Part shown: positions 36,173 through 46,915 of the stretch, piece by piece
How positions within the stretch are numbered: position 1 is the stretch's first letter
Layout: every line of letters begins with the position of its first letter
Source of the DNA: Arthrobacter sp. Leaf337
GTDB taxonomy: Bacteria > Actinomycetota > Actinomycetes > Actinomycetales > Micrococcaceae
Direction of reading: 5' to 3'
DNA: 64,000 nucleotides
NCBI RefSeq assembly: GCF_001423745.1
Contig: NZ_LMPC01000012.1
Span: 770,809-834,808, forward strand
The notes under the pieces: generated by a model
Databases searched by the model: none
What the model saw: the letters and a program-made list of their open reading frames with translations, nothing else
Told to the model about the DNA's origin: nothing
Program-made: the position numbers and the translations under genes

Positions 36173-39100
36173 ATGACCCAAACTCTTCACAGCCCCAGTT
36201 GGTCCGAGCCGGACCAGCCGGCCGCCGCCATGTCGCCGTTCAAACGGTTCGCGGCGCTGCCGGAGGCCAGTGGTCTCTACAACCCGGAGCAGGAGAAGGA
36301 CGCCTGCGGCCTGGCCATCATCGCCACACTCCGCGGTGAGCCGGGCTACGACATCGTCGATGCCGCCCTGACTGCGTTGCGCAACCTCGAGCACCGCGGC
36401 GCCGTGGGCGCCGACGAAGGAACGGGCGACGGCGCCGGGCTGCTCATGCAGATCCCGGACGAGTTCTTCCGCGCCGTCACCGAGTTCGAGCTTCCGGCGC
36501 CCGGGCAGTACGTCGCAGGTACGGCATTCCTGCCGGCCGAGCAGCGTGAAGCCGATGCCGCCAAGGCAGGCATCGAAGGCCTCGCGGCCGATGAAGGACT
36601 CACCGTCCTGGGCTGGCGCGAGGTCCCGATCGTGGCCGACCTTGTCGGTGCCATGGCCCGGGCCTGCATGCCGTACTTCTCCCAGCCGTTCTTTGCCTCC
36701 AGCACCGGGGAAGTGCTGGAGCGCAACGAACTGGACTCCCGTGCCTGGCGCATCCGCAAGCGTGCCCAGAACAAGTTCGGCGTGTACTTCCCGTCGCTGT
36801 CCTCCCGGACCATCGTCTACAAGGGCATGCTGACCACCGCCCAGCTGGAGCCGTTCTACCCGGACCTCTCGGACAAGCGATTCAAGACCAAGCTCGCGAT
36901 CGTCCACTCGCGCTTCTCCACCAACACGTTCCCGTCCTGGCCGCTGGCCCAGCCGTTCCGCACCATCGCCCACAACGGTGAAATCAACACCGTCAAGGGC
37001 AACCGGAACTGGATGCGTGCGCGCCAGTCCCAGCTGGCCAACCCGCTTTTGGGGGATTCCCCCGAGGAGCTGTACCCCATCTGCACCCCGGGCGCCTCCG
37101 ACTCGGCGTCGTTCGATGAAGTGGCCGAGCTGCTCTGGCTCTCCGGGCGCCCCATCACGCACTCGATCATGATGATGATCCCCGAGGCCTGGGAAAACCA
37201 CGCCACGATGGATCCTGCCCGCAAGGCGTTCTACGAGTACCACTCCCTGCTGATGGAACCGTGGGACGGCCCCGCCGCTGTCTCGTTCACCGACGGCAGC
37301 CTGGTGGGCGCAACGCTGGACCGCAACGGTCTGCGCCCCGGCCGCTACTGGATCACCGAAGACGGACTGGTGGTGTTCGCCTCCGAGGTGGGCGTCATCG
37401 ACGTCGAACCTTCCAAGGTGGTCAAAAAGGGCCGGGTCTCCCCGGGCAAGATGTTCCTGGTGGACACCGAGGCCGGCCGGATCATCGACGATGAAGAGGT
37501 CAAGGCCGAAGTCGCCGCCGCCAACCCGTGGGCGGAGTGGGTCAAGGACAACCTGATCGACCTCGACGAGCTGCCGGAACGCGAGCACGTGGTGCACACG
37601 GCCGCGTCCGTGAACATCCGCCAGCGGACCTTCGGCTACACCACCGAGGAACTGAAGATCCTGCTGGGCCCGATGGCCCGCACCGGTGCCGAGCCACTGG
37701 GCGCCATGGGTTCCGACACTCCGGTGGCCGTGCTGTCCAAGCGTCCGCGGCTCCTCTTCGACTACTTCGTGCAGTCCTTCGCGCAGGTGACCAACCCGCC
37801 GCTGGACGCCATCCGCGAAGAACTGGTTACGTCGCTGATGTGCGCCATCGGCCCGAACGGCAACCTGCTGGACACCAAGCAGGTCCGGCAGCCGCAGGTT
37901 TCGCTGCCGTTCCCGGTGATCAACAACGACCAGCTCGCCAAGATCGCCAATATCGAAAGCCCGGACGGCGACAGGATCGCCATGAAGGTCCGCGGCCTGT
38001 ACCGCCCCGAAGGCGGCGAAAACGCGCTGCGTGCCCGCCTGACGGAGATCTGCGAGCAGGTTTCCGGTGCCATCAACCGCGGCGTGCAGTACGTGGTGCT
38101 CTCGGACCGCGACTCGAACGCCCAGTGGGCACCGATTCCGTCGCTGCTGCTGGTCAGCGCCGTGCACCACCACCTGCTGCGCAGCGCCAACCGGACCAAG
38201 ACCGCCCTGGTGGTCGAGGCCGGCGACGTCCGCGAGACGCACCACGTGGCAGTCCTGATCGGCTACGGCGCCTCCGCCGTGAACCCGTACCTGGCCATGG
38301 AATCCGTGGAACAGCTCATCAGCACCGGCGACGTTGTTGGCGTCACTCCGCAGGACGGTGTCTACAACCTGATCAAGGGCCTCGGCAAGGGCGTCCTGAA
38401 GATCATGTCCAAGATGGGCATCTCCACGGTTGCCTCCTACACCGGTGCGCAGACGTTCGAAGCCCTTGGCCTCGGCCAGGAACTGGTGGACGAATTCTTT
38501 GCCGGAACCCACTCCCAGCTCGGCGGCGTCGGACTCGACGTCATCGCGGCTGAAGTGTCCGCCCGGCACCAGATGGCCTACCCGGAAGGCGGCATCGAGC
38601 AGCCGCACCGTCCGCTGCTCGGCGGCGGCGAGTACCAGTGGCGCCGCGACGGCGAACCGCACCTGTTCAACCCGGAGACGGTCTTCCGGCTGCAGCACGC
38701 CACGCGTGAACGCCGCTATGACATCTTCAAGCAGTACACCCGCGGCGTGGACGACCAGTCCGAGAACCTCATGACCCTCCGCGGCCTGCTGAAGTTCAAG
38801 AACGGTGCCCGTCCCGTGGTGCCGCTCGAGGAAGTGGAGCCCGTCTCCAGCATCGTCAAGCGCTTCTCCACCGGTGCGATGAGCTACGGGTCCATCTCCA
38901 AGGAAGCCCACGAGACCCTGGCGATTGCCATGAACCGGCTCGGCGGCAAGTCCAACACCGGTGAAGGCGGCGAGGACGTGGACCGCCTGCTGGACCCCGA
39001 GCGCCGCTCGGCCGTCAAGCAGATCGCCTCGGGCCGCTTCGGCGTCACGAGCCTGTACCTGAGCAACGCCGACGACATCCAGATCAAGATGGCGCAGGGT

Positions 39101-40789
39101 GCCAAGCCCGGCGAAGGCGGCCAGCTGATGGCGCAGAAGGTGTACCCCTGGGTTGCCCGGACGCGCCACTCGACCCCCGGCGTCGGACTCATTTCCCCGC
39201 CCCCGCACCACGACATCTACTCGATCGAAGACCTCGCCCAGCTGATCTATGACGCGAAGCGCGCCAATCCTTCGGCGCGGGTGCACGTCAAGCTCGTTTC
39301 CGAGGTGGGCATCGGCACAGTTGCCGCCGGTGTCACCAAGGCGAAGGCCGACGTCGTACTGGTTTCCGGTCACGACGGCGGTACCGGCGCCTCGCCGCTG
39401 AACTCGCTCAAGCACGCCGGTGTTCCGTGGGAACTGGGTCTCGCAGAGACCCAGCAGACCCTGATGCTCAACGGCCTGCGCGACCGCGTGGTGGTGCAGG
39501 TGGACGGTCAGCTGAAGACCGGCCGCGACGTCGTGATCGCCGCGCTGCTTGGCGGCGAGGAATTCGGCTTCGCCACGGCACCGCTGGTGGTGGAGGGCTG
39601 CATCATGATGCGCGTCTGCCACCTGGACACCTGCCCCGTGGGCGTTGCGACGCAGAACCCTGAACTGCGGGCCCGCTTCAGCGGCAAGCCGGAGTTCGTG
39701 GTGAACTTCTTCGAGTTCCTGGCCGAAGAAGTCCGCGAAATCCTCTCGGAGCTCGGGTTCCGCAGCATCGAAGAGGCCATCGGCCACGCCGAAATGCTGG
39801 ATACCCGTGAGGCGATCAACCACTGGAAGGCCGAAGGGCTGGACCTGGACCCGATCCTGCACGGACTCGAGTTCGACGACGACGCCCCGCTGCGCAACCT
39901 GACCGGCCAGAACCACGAGCTGGACAAGCACTTCGACCAGCGGCTCATCACCATGGCCGCCGAGGCGCTGACCGACCGCAGCCCGGTGAAGATCGCCGTG
40001 GACGTCATCAACACGGACCGCTCCGTGGGCACCATGCTGGGCCACGTCGTCACCAAGACGTTCAGCACGGACGTCCTGGCGACGGATACGATCGACATCA
40101 CGCTGACCGGCACCGCAGGCCAGTCGCTGGGCGCCTTCCTGCCCGCCGGCATCACCCTGCGCATGTTCGGCGACTCGAACGACTACGTGGGCAAGGGCCT
40201 TTCCGGCGGCCGCATCATCGTCCGGCCGGACCGCACCAACGTGTTCCAGGCCGAAAGTAACGTGATCGCCGGCAACGTGATCGGTTACGGTGCCACCAGC
40301 GGCGAGATGTTCCTGCGCGGCCAGGTGGGCGAACGCTTCCTGGTCCGTAACTCCGGCGCCACCGCGGTTGTCGAAGGCATCGGCGACCACGGCTGCGAGT
40401 ACATGACCGGCGGCCAGACGCTCATCATCGGACGTACGGGCCGCAACTTCGGTGCGGGCATGTCCGGCGGAACGGCCTACGTGCTGGACCTGCGGACCAC
40501 CCGGGTGAACAAGCAGGCGCTGGAGTCCGGCGAACTGCAGCTGCGCGAACTGGACGCCGAGGACCGCGACATTGTCCACGGCCTGCTGGTCAAGCACGTC
40601 GAGGAAACCGAATCCCTGCACGCGCAGCGGTTGCTGGAAAACTTCGACGACACCGCAGCCCGCATTACCAAAGTCCTGCCGCGCGACTACGCGGCCGTAT
40701 TGCAGACACGTCTCGACGCGATCGAAGAGGGCCTGGACCCCGATGGCGAAGAAGTATGGTCTCGAATCCTGGAGGTGACCGGTGGCTGA
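36173..40789 (+). CDS. gltB: Glutamate synthase (NADPH) large subunit
   Basis: 1538 residues from ATG 36173 (AGGAGGAAGGA upstream); the further-upstream ATG at 36095 is rejected. Cys45 in [11 protein letters not shown] is the amidotransferase nucleophile, so the first 44 residues should be removed as a propeptide. The central and FMN domains follow, with the 3Fe-4S cysteines in [19 protein letters not shown] (about 1143-1154) and a C-terminal beta-helix. It converts glutamine and 2-oxoglutarate to two glutamates. Overlaps gltD by eight bases. Confidence 0.96.
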   Translation: MTQTLHSPSWSEPDQPAAAMSPFKRFAALPEASGLYNPEQEKDACGLAIIATLRGEPGYDIVDAALTALRNLEHRGAVGADEGTGDGAGLLMQIPDEFFRAVTEFELPAPGQYVAGTAFLPAEQREADAAKAGIEGLAADEGLTVLGWREVPIVADLVGAMARACMPYFSQPFFASSTGEVLERNELDSRAWRIRKRAQNKFGVYFPSLSSRTIVYKGMLTTAQLEPFYPDLSDKRFKTKLAIVHSRFSTNTFPSWPLAQPFRTIAHNGEINTVKGNRNWMRARQSQLANPLLGDSPEELYPICTPGASDSASFDEVAELLWLSGRPITHSIMMMIPEAWENHATMDPARKAFYEYHSLLMEPWDGPAAVSFTDGSLVGATLDRNGLRPGRYWITEDGLVVFASEVGVIDVEPSKVVKKGRVSPGKMFLVDTEAGRIIDDEEVKAEVAAANPWAEWVKDNLIDLDELPEREHVVHTAASVNIRQRTFGYTTEELKILLGPMARTGAEPLGAMGSDTPVAVLSKRPRLLFDYFVQSFAQVTNPPLDAIREELVTSLMCAIGPNGNLLDTKQVRQPQVSLPFPVINNDQLAKIANIESPDGDRIAMKVRGLYRPEGGENALRARLTEICEQVSGAINRGVQYVVLSDRDSNAQWAPIPSLLLVSAVHHHLLRSANRTKTALVVEAGDVRETHHVAVLIGYGASAVNPYLAMESVEQLISTGDVVGVTPQDGVYNLIKGLGKGVLKIMSKMGISTVASYTGAQTFEALGLGQELVDEFFAGTHSQLGGVGLDVIAAEVSARHQMAYPEGGIEQPHRPLLGGGEYQWRRDGEPHLFNPETVFRLQHATRERRYDIFKQYTRGVDDQSENLMTLRGLLKFKNGARPVVPLEEVEPVSSIVKRFSTGAMSYGSISKEAHETLAIAMNRLGGKSNTGEGGEDVDRLLDPERRSAVKQIASGRFGVTSLYLSNADDIQIKMAQGAKPGEGGQLMAQKVYPWVARTRHSTPGVGLISPPPHHDIYSIEDLAQLIYDAKRANPSARVHVKLVSEVGIGTVAAGVTKAKADVVLVSGHDGGTGASPLNSLKHAGVPWELGLAETQQTLMLNGLRDRVVVQVDGQLKTGRDVVIAALLGGEEFGFATAPLVVEGCIMMRVCHLDTCPVGVATQNPELRARFSGKPEFVVNFFEFLAEEVREILSELGFRSIEEAIGHAEMLDTREAINHWKAEGLDLDPILHGLEFDDDAPLRNLTGQNHELDKHFDQRLITMAAEALTDRSPVKIAVDVINTDRSVGTMLGHVVTKTFSTDVLATDTIDITLTGTAGQSLGAFLPAGITLRMFGDSNDYVGKGLSGGRIIVRPDRTNVFQAESNVIAGNVIGYGATSGEMFLRGQVGERFLVRNSGATAVVEGIGDHGCEYMTGGQTLIIGRTGRNFGAGMSGGTAYVLDLRTTRVNKQALESGELQLRELDAEDRDIVHGLLVKHVEETESLHAQRLLENFDDTAARITKVLPRDYAAVLQTRLDAIEEGLDPDGEEVWSRILEVTGG

Positions 40790-42239
40790 TCCACGCGGAT
40801 TTCTGAAAGTACGTCAGCGTGAAACCCAGCCGCGCCGTCCCGTTCCCGTCCGCATCATGGACTGGAAGGAAGTTTACGAGGCCCAGGAAAAGGGTGTCCT
40901 GAAAAGCCAGGCCGGCCGCTGCATGGACTGCGGCGTGCCGTTCTGCCACCAGGGCTGCCCGCTGGGCAACCTGATTCCCGAGTGGAACGACCTCGTATGG
41001 CGGGATAAGGGCGAGGAAGCGATTGAGCGGCTGCACGCCACCAACAACTTCCCCGAATTCACCGGCCGCCTGTGCCCGGCTCCCTGCGAAGCGTCCTGCG
41101 TGCTGGGCATCAACCAGCCCGCGGTGACCATCAAGCAGGTCGAGGTCTCCATCATCGATGAAGCCTTTGACAACGGCTGGGTCAACCCGCTGCCGCCGAC
41201 CCGCCTGACGGGCAAGACGGTCGCCGTCGTCGGTTCCGGCCCCGCCGGACTCGCCGTCGCGCAGCAGCTGACCCGCGTGGGCCACACCGTTGCCGTGTAC
41301 GAGCGCGACGACAAAATCGGCGGCCTCCTGCGGTACGGCATCCCCGACTTCAAGATGGAGAAGGAACAGGTCGACCGCCGACTGGAGCAGATGAAGGCCG
41401 AAGGCACCCGCTTCCGGACCGGAGTCGCCGTCGGTACTGACGTGACCTGGGAGCAGCTTCGCCGCCGGTACGACGCCGTGGTGGTTGCCACCGGCGCCAC
41501 CGTGCCGCGTAACCTGCCCATCCCGGGCCGCGAGCTTGAGGGCGTGCACTACGCCATGGATTACCTTGTTCCGGCCAACCGCGTGGTGGCGGGGGAGCAG
41601 GTGGAAAACCAGATCCACGCCAAGGGCAAGCACGTGGTGATCCTCGGCGGCGGCGACACCGGTGCCGACTGCCTCGGCACCGCCCACCGCCACGGTGCCG
41701 CTTCGGTGACTACGCTGGCGATCGGCAAGCAGCCGTCCGTGGAGCGTATGCCGAACCAGCCCTGGCCCACGTTCCCCACCCTCTTTGAGGTTGCGAGTGC
41801 GCATGAAGAGGGCGGCGAGCGTACGTACCTCGCCTCCACAGTGGAGTTCGTTGGCGAAAATGGCAAGCTCACCGGCGTCAAGGTTGCCGAGACCGAGTTT
41901 GTGGACGGCAAGCGCCTCCCCAAGGCCGGCACCGAGCGGATCATTCCCGCGGACCTGGTGTTCCTGTCCCTGGGCTTCACCGGTGCGGAGCCTGCCGGCA
42001 TTACCGAGCAGGTCCACGCCGAATTCGACGGCCGCGGCAACGTGGCCCGTGACGGCTACTACATGACCAACACCGAGGGTGTGTTCGTTGCCGGCGACGC
42101 CGGCCGCGGCCAGTCGCTCATTGTGTGGGCCATCGCCGAAGGCCGCGCCTGCGCGGCAGCGGTAGACAAGTTCCTGATGGGAACCACGATCCTGCCTGCC
42201 CCGGTTGCCCCAACCGACCGGGCGATCGCCGTTCTCTAG
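40782..42239 (+). CDS. gltD: Glutamate synthase small subunit
   Basis: 485 residues, GTG start inside the end of gltB. The N-terminal 4Fe-4S cysteines are in [17 protein letters not shown] and [12 protein letters not shown]; the FAD motif is [16 protein letters not shown] and the NADPH motif [17 protein letters not shown]. It feeds electrons from NADPH to the large subunit. Confidence 0.96.
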   Translation: MADPRGFLKVRQRETQPRRPVPVRIMDWKEVYEAQEKGVLKSQAGRCMDCGVPFCHQGCPLGNLIPEWNDLVWRDKGEEAIERLHATNNFPEFTGRLCPAPCEASCVLGINQPAVTIKQVEVSIIDEAFDNGWVNPLPPTRLTGKTVAVVGSGPAGLAVAQQLTRVGHTVAVYERDDKIGGLLRYGIPDFKMEKEQVDRRLEQMKAEGTRFRTGVAVGTDVTWEQLRRRYDAVVVATGATVPRNLPIPGRELEGVHYAMDYLVPANRVVAGEQVENQIHAKGKHVVILGGGDTGADCLGTAHRHGAASVTTLAIGKQPSVERMPNQPWPTFPTLFEVASAHEEGGERTYLASTVEFVGENGKLTGVKVAETEFVDGKRLPKAGTERIIPADLVFLSLGFTGAEPAGITEQVHAEFDGRGNVARDGYYMTNTEGVFVAGDAGRGQSLIVWAIAEGRACAAAVDKFLMGTTILPAPVAPTDRAIAVL

Positions 42240-42326
42240 TCACAACTCTGCAGTCACAATCGGGGGACCACGGAAGTTCACCTGCGGTATAACTCCAATC
42301 CAGAAACACACCAATAGGGTAGGTAT

Positions 42327-43817
42327 ATGAGACGCGCAAAAATCGTGGCAACGTTCGGACCGGCTATTTCCAGCTTCGAGAACACCCTCGCAGTTGTTGA
42401 AGCCGGCGTGGATGTTGCCCGCATGAACATGAGCCACGGCGACTACTCGGTGCACGACGTGACGTATGAGAACGTCCGCAAGGCATCGAAGCAGCTCGGC
42501 AAACCCGTTGCCATCATGGCCGACCTCCAGGGCCCCAAGATCCGTCTGGGCCGCTTTGTTGACGGTCCGCACGAACTGGCCGTTGGCGACATCTTCACCA
42601 TCACCACCGAAGACGTTCCCGGCACCAAGGAAATTTGCTCCACCACGCTCAAGAGCCTGACCGACGACGTCAACGTCGGTGACGCGCTGCTGATCGACGA
42701 CGGCAAGGTGGCCCTGCGGGCCATCGAGGTCGACGACGTCAAGGTGGTCGCCCAGGTGACCGTCGGCGGCTTCGTGTCCAATAACAAGGGCATCAACCTT
42801 CCCGGTGTTGCCGTCAACGTTCCCGCTCTGAGCGAGAAGGACGAGGACGATCTGCGCTGGGCCATGCGCCGCGGTGTGGACATGGTAGCCCTGTCCTTCG
42901 TCCGTGACGCCTCGGACATCAAGCGCGTCCACGAAATCATGGACGAAGAGGGACGCCGCGTTCCGGTCATCGCCAAGATCGAGAAGCCGCAGGCTGTTGA
43001 CCAGCTGCACGAGATCATCGACGCGTTCGACGCCATCATGGTGGCCCGTGGCGACCTCGGCGTGGAGCTCCCGCTCGAAGAGGTGCCGATCGTCCAGAAG
43101 CGCGCCATTGAACTGGCCCGCCGCTGGGCCAAGCCGGTCATCGTGGCCACCCAGGTGCTCGAGTCCATGATCGACAACCCGCGCCCCACCCGTGCAGAGG
43201 CTTCGGACTGCGCCAACGCAGTGCTCGACGGCGCCGACGCAGTCATGCTCTCCGGCGAGACGAGCGTGGGCAAGTACCCAATCGAAACCGTTAAGGTCAT
43301 GGCCCGGATCATCGAATCCACCGAGGTCCACGGCCTCGAGCGCGTCCCCCCGTTGGGCACCAAGCCCAAGACCCGTGGCGGCGCCATCACCCGTGCCGCC
43401 GTCGAAATCGCCGACCAGCTGGACGCAAAGTACATCTGTGCTTTCACCCAGTCCGGCGACTCCGCACGCCGCCTGTCCCGCCTGCGTCCCGTCAAGCCGG
43501 TCTTCGCGTTCACTCCGGTGGAGCACGTGTGGAACCAGCTTGCGCTGACCTGGGGCATCCAGCCGGTCCTGGTTCCCATGGTGGACCACACCGACGAAAT
43601 GACGGCCCAGGTTGACCGCAGCCTGCTGGAACTGAACCTGGTGGAGGACGGTGACCTGGTGGTCATCGCTGCCGGTTCCCCTCCCGGAAAAGCCGGTTCG
43701 ACCAACTCGCTGAAGGTGCACAAGGTGGGCGACCTCGCCGACTCCACTTTCGCGGGCGAAGCGTCCAGCAACAAGGAAAAGCTCGGACCCTGGCCGGAAA
43801 AGAAGAAGAAGGCCTAG
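42327..43817 (+). CDS. pyk: Pyruvate kinase
   Basis: 496 residues. RRAKIVATFGPA at the start, the metal/substrate segment IAKIEKPQAV and MVARGDLGVELPLEEVPI are diagnostic; the C-terminal domain ends in a Lys-rich tail. It makes pyruvate and ATP from phosphoenolpyruvate. The leader has TATAAC at about 42289, a likely -10 with no clear -35. Transcription ends at the strong hairpin beginning at 43854. Confidence 0.96.
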   Translation: MRRAKIVATFGPAISSFENTLAVVEAGVDVARMNMSHGDYSVHDVTYENVRKASKQLGKPVAIMADLQGPKIRLGRFVDGPHELAVGDIFTITTEDVPGTKEICSTTLKSLTDDVNVGDALLIDDGKVALRAIEVDDVKVVAQVTVGGFVSNNKGINLPGVAVNVPALSEKDEDDLRWAMRRGVDMVALSFVRDASDIKRVHEIMDEEGRRVPVIAKIEKPQAVDQLHEIIDAFDAIMVARGDLGVELPLEEVPIVQKRAIELARRWAKPVIVATQVLESMIDNPRPTRAEASDCANAVLDGADAVMLSGETSVGKYPIETVKVMARIIESTEVHGLERVPPLGTKPKTRGGAITRAAVEIADQLDAKYICAFTQSGDSARRLSRLRPVKPVFAFTPVEHVWNQLALTWGIQPVLVPMVDHTDEMTAQVDRSLLELNLVEDGDLVVIAAGSPPGKAGSTNSLKVHKVGDLADSTFAGEASSNKEKLGPWPEKKKKA

Positions 43818-43853
43818 GCCTCCACTGCGTGCGGCGGGAGTCGCACGCAGAAC

Positions 43854-43896
43854 AAAAGGGAGGATCCCCGCCGGTTGGCGGGGATCCTCCCTTTTT
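43854..43896 (+). terminator. Rho-independent terminator after pyk
   Basis: A 17-bp perfect stem (AAGGGAGGATCCCCGCC at 43854-43870 with its complement at 43875-43891) with loop GGTT is followed by a T-run. An additional hairpin, CTGCGTGCG/CGCACGCAG, lies just before it at about 43823-43848. Confidence 0.92.
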
Positions 43897-43916
43897 TGTC
43901 TTTGTTGTCTCCCGGT

Positions 43917-43948
43917 GATTGAGCTTGTCGAAATCGACAAGCTCAATC
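43917..43948. repeat. Intergenic palindrome, copy 2 of GAGCTTGTCGA family
   Basis: GATTGAGCTTGTCGA (43917-43931) and its exact complement (43934-43948) flank AA. It shares the GAGCTTGTCGA core with 27734-27764 and again lies between convergent genes. Confidence 0.75.
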
Positions 43949-43956
43949 AGAAGCGG

Positions 43957-44562
43957 TTAGTTGACCTGGTTGATGATGGTTTCGGCGACCTCGCGCATGC
44001 TGAGGCGGCGGTCCATGGAGGTCTTCTGGATCCAGCGGAAGGCCTCGGGCTCGGTGAGGCCCATCTTGGTGGTGAGCAGGCTCTTGGCGCGTTCTACGAG
44101 CTTGCGGGTGGCGAACTGCTCCTGGAGGTCGGAGACCTCGTTTTCGAGGGCCTTGATCTCCTCATGGCGGGAGAGTGCGATCTCCAGGGCGGGGATCAGG
44201 TCCGCGGGGGTGAAGGGCTTGACCACGTAGGCCATGGCGCCGGCGTCACGGGCGCGCTCCACGAGTTCCTTCTGGCTGAAGGCCGTGAGGAGCACTACCG
44301 GGGCAATGCGGGCCTTCACGATTTTCTCGGCGGCTGAGATGCCGTCCATGACCGGCATCTTGACGTCCATCAGGACGAGGTCGGGCTTGAGTTCCTCGGC
44401 GAGCTGCACGGCCTTCTCGCCGTTGTCCGCTTCGCCGATGACGTCATAGCCCTCGCCCCGGAGGATTTCGATGATGTCCAGGCGGATAAGGGTCTCGTCC
44501 TCGGCGACAATAACGCGGCGCGCCGGCTGGCTGTTGGGGTTTGACTCCGTCTGTTCTGACAC
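43957..44562 (-). CDS. ANTAR-domain response regulator
   Basis: 201 residues. A receiver domain (about 16-130) has the acidic pocket AEDETL, phospho-acceptor Asp66 in VLMDVKMPVMDG and Lys in YVVKPF. A short coiled linker leads to an ANTAR RNA-binding domain (about 140-200, ERAKSLLTTKMGLTEPEAFR). ANTAR proteins bind paired hairpins in mRNA leaders and block terminators. The protein is the ortholog type of mycobacterial PdtaR. Its histidine kinase is not adjacent. Confidence 0.92.
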   Translation of the reverse strand: MSEQTESNPNSQPARRVIVAEDETLIRLDIIEILRGEGYDVIGEADNGEKAVQLAEELKPDLVLMDVKMPVMDGISAAEKIVKARIAPVVLLTAFSQKELVERARDAGAMAYVVKPFTPADLIPALEIALSRHEEIKALENEVSDLQEQFATRKLVERAKSLLTTKMGLTEPEAFRWIQKTSMDRRLSMREVAETIINQVN

Positions 44563-44769
44563 GGGAACTCCTTGAAAGGTACGGCGGGAACTAGTCCATC
44601 TTAGTTGTGCCCGCCGAGGTACTTGGAACTGCTTGGTTTCGTTGCGGCTGCGCTGGCGCGATTCTGGAATTCAGCCTATCTGCATGTAGAGTAATTTCGC
44701 GCACTGGAAGCGATCGCGTTGCTCACAACTCTGCTGTGGGCCTAAGATTGTTACTTCCGTGTAATCCGC

Positions 44770-44851
44770 GCCCGAGTGGCGGAATTGGCAGACGCGCCGC
44801 ACTCAAAATGCGGTATCGAAAGGTGTGTGGGTTCGAGTCCCACCTCGGGCA
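44770..44851 (+). tRNA. tRNA-Leu (CAA)
   Basis: 82-nt class II tRNA with a long variable arm; acceptor GCCCGAG/CTCGGGC; anticodon loop CTCAAAA on stem CCGCA/TGCGG gives CAA. CCA is not encoded. The gene-poor accessory stretch begins directly after its terminator. Confidence 0.95.
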
Positions 44852-44856
44852 CGCAT

Positions 44857-44880
44857 AACCCCTCGTCAGAGGGGTTTTTG
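44857..44880 (+). terminator. Rho-independent terminator after tRNA-Leu
   Basis: AACCCCTC (44857-44864) pairs with GAGGGGTT (44869-44876), loop GTCA, followed by a T-run to 44879. Confidence 0.85.
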
Positions 44881-45484
44881 CTTTAATGTGTGGACATTGA
44901 CCCTCGGCGCGTCCCTCTGACACTGCACGCGGTCTGTGCCCGGCGCCGCGGTCGCCTGTTCGGTTTTGTGGGTGGCGGGATCAGGGTCCTGGCCTGGCCC
45001 CCTCCGCCTGCTGGGATCTAAGGCTATGTGTGGTCCTTACTAGCTGTTTCCGTTGGCCAGTTGTTGGCCGTCACTCATTCATGGCTTGGAGTTGTGGTGA
45101 CGACATGACCACGACGAACTTTCTTCGACATTTTCCCCGCATAGCTGCCTTCGGTGAGCTAGGTAGAGTGCACTTTTCGTGAGTTTGTCCGGCCAAAGGG
45201 TGTGTGCACATTGTGCACACGTTTGTGCACGGACGGCTCTTCGGCCTGCATTTTGGTCTTTTCCTCCTGACTCCTTCTTCACCAGTTCATGTAGTTCTCT
45301 GTGGCAGGCGACATAACTTTGCGGCCCCAGCCCCGCGGTTTCCTAGGCCATTCCGGGTTCAGCCGCACCTCTCATGGCGTACCTGTGGCCGGCGTACGAT
45401 CCGTCGACGGAGTCCAAGTGTGTGGGATCCGGACTCTTCTTCCGGGCAGCCCTGGTGTGGTTGGTCCGCCTGACTTTGGCGTCT
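44881..45484. other. Gene-poor stretch after tRNA-Leu
   Basis: About 600 bases without a supportable gene. Short frames on both strands lack ribosome sites and family similarity. The only structured element is the GTGTGCAC palindrome at 45202-45220. The base composition is somewhat lower in GC than the housekeeping part. Confidence 0.6.
45202..45220. promoter_or_regulatory. GTGTGCAC palindrome with extra half-site
   Basis: GTGTGCAC-ATT-GTGCACAC is a perfect 8-bp-arm palindrome, followed at 45225-45230 by another GTGCAC half-site. It looks like an operator, but no gene starts nearby. Confidence 0.4.
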
Positions 45485-45628
45485 GAGCTGGCAACATTGC
45501 TCCCTTTCCCTTCCGCGGAGCACACGCAGGAGTGGAATTCCGATCCGGACGGGTGGGACGGGGCGGTGGAGGACTGGCTCCGGAACGTCCCGCCGTCGTC
45601 GCCCATATCCCTGGAACTGCGTGGCTAG
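45485..45628 (+). pseudogene. 3' remnant of an alpha/beta hydrolase gene
   Basis: The last 47 codons of this frame align with the C-terminal region of the intact hydrolase at 10640-11971: SAEHTQEWNSDPDGWDGAV against DARHTKEWNVDPERWEGLV, including the catalytic-His context and the following W-L. Upstream of 45485 no frame shows the rest of the hydrolase. It ends tail-to-tail with DUF4192, overlapping by four bases. It is most simply read as the surviving end of a gene lost by deletion or insertion. Confidence 0.65.
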
Positions 45629-46656
45629 GAGGCTTCGAGGCCCCGGGGCCGGAAGGCCCGGTCTTTGTCCATGTTCCAGCCGGCCACCATTCCGGAGCCG
45701 ATCATGAGGTCGCTGAGCCTGGCAAGGTGGTAGGCGGGGTCTGCTTCGAGGGCGAGTTGCAGGAATTGGTGGGCTTTGCTGCCGCGGCCTTCCCACCAGT
45801 TGACGAAGGCGATGGCGGTGAGGATGGGGGCGGAGTGTTTGGTGCTGCTGTGGGTGTAGGCGTGGAGCAGCAGCTGTTGTGCCCATTCGACCCGTGACCA
45901 CTGGGGTCCGCTGTGTGTTTGGGCCAGGAGTACCCGGTCCATCGGTTCGTCGATTCCCGGGATATCGGCCATGAGCTGGTCTCTAATCGCCGGGGCCTGG
46001 AAGTTGGCAATCAGGCTGATGGTCTCGTCGTCGTTCGGGTAGGAGATCGCGTCCAGCATGCCGTCCCAGAGTGTCCGGGCTTGCTCGAGTGCCTCGCCTG
46101 GGTTCATCGTGTGGATTGTTTTCACGCGGTCGTTGACGGCGTCCCCCGTGCGGTTTTCTTTTGTTGAGGCTGGCAGGGTGATGTGGTTGGTCGGTGCGAT
46201 GGTGCTGCCGCGGTAGACGAATTCGGCGTTGATCTGGCTGGACTCGGTCGCCTTCAGCGGCAGTGACTGTCCGTTCTGGGGGTCGCCGTCGTAGGGGGAG
46301 ACGGTGTTGTCTCCGACGAGGAGCCCGTCGCGGATGGTCATGCCGCGTTCGGCCAGTGCGCACGTCAGTGCTGCGATGGTTGCGGCGTGCGGTTTGGGCT
46401 GCCCGGGTTTCTGGGGCTCGGAGGTGTAGACGGCGAAGAGCACGCTGGCGGCGCTGGCGTCGTGGGCGAGGTAGTCGGCCACGGTGCGGGCGTAGCTGAA
46501 TCCGCCCTCGCGGTTGGGGAGGTCGACTCTGAGGGTTGCCCCGACGCGGTTGGCGTCGAGGGTGATGCACACGAGGCTTTCCTGCGGCCAGAACCCGAGG
46601 GTGTGCCCGACGAAACTGAGGACGTCGGCTGGGGTTTTGATGGTGAGCGGTTCCAT
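45625..46656 (-). CDS. DUF4192 domain-containing protein
   Basis: 343 residues. I recognise the family from the N-terminus (TPADVLSFVGHTLGFWPQES), the block VCITLDANRVGATLRVDLPN, and the C-terminal helix repeat with NWWEGRGSKAHQFLQLALEA, which resembles TPR-like helices. The family is common in Actinobacteria and uncharacterised. The ATG at 46656 has AGGAAC/GAAGGAG upstream. It is the first intact gene after the tRNA-Leu boundary. Confidence 0.85.
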   Translation of the reverse strand: MEPLTIKTPADVLSFVGHTLGFWPQESLVCITLDANRVGATLRVDLPNREGGFSYARTVADYLAHDASAASVLFAVYTSEPQKPGQPKPHAATIAALTCALAERGMTIRDGLLVGDNTVSPYDGDPQNGQSLPLKATESSQINAEFVYRGSTIAPTNHITLPASTKENRTGDAVNDRVKTIHTMNPGEALEQARTLWDGMLDAISYPNDDETISLIANFQAPAIRDQLMADIPGIDEPMDRVLLAQTHSGPQWSRVEWAQQLLLHAYTHSSTKHSAPILTAIAFVNWWEGRGSKAHQFLQLALEADPAYHLARLSDLMIGSGMVAGWNMDKDRAFRPRGLEAS

Positions 46657-46915
46657 GTTCCTTCTCCTTCAGCGGCTGGCGGGCACCGGGTGTGTCTGTC
46701 AGATTTGTGCGTCGTTCTGCTAACGGAGTCACTGCTGGGTTTGAGGGTCTGGAGTGCAACTTGGGGAACCGGGAGCGGTTCAGAGTTTCGCGAGGAAATA
46801 AGCGGAGCGCCGAACGAAACTTTGTGTCGAGCCCGGCGCGGAGCGCCCTGGTTGCGCGGAGGACCCGCCCAGCGATGATGGGGATCAGAATGACAGCGAA
46901 GTTGCTTCTGGTGGT

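Noticed and set aside
36152..40621. 1489-codon open frame antisense to gltB
   Set aside because: It mirrors the codon pattern of gltB in high-GC DNA, has no recognisable domain and a strange His/Gln/Val-rich composition; it is a shadow.
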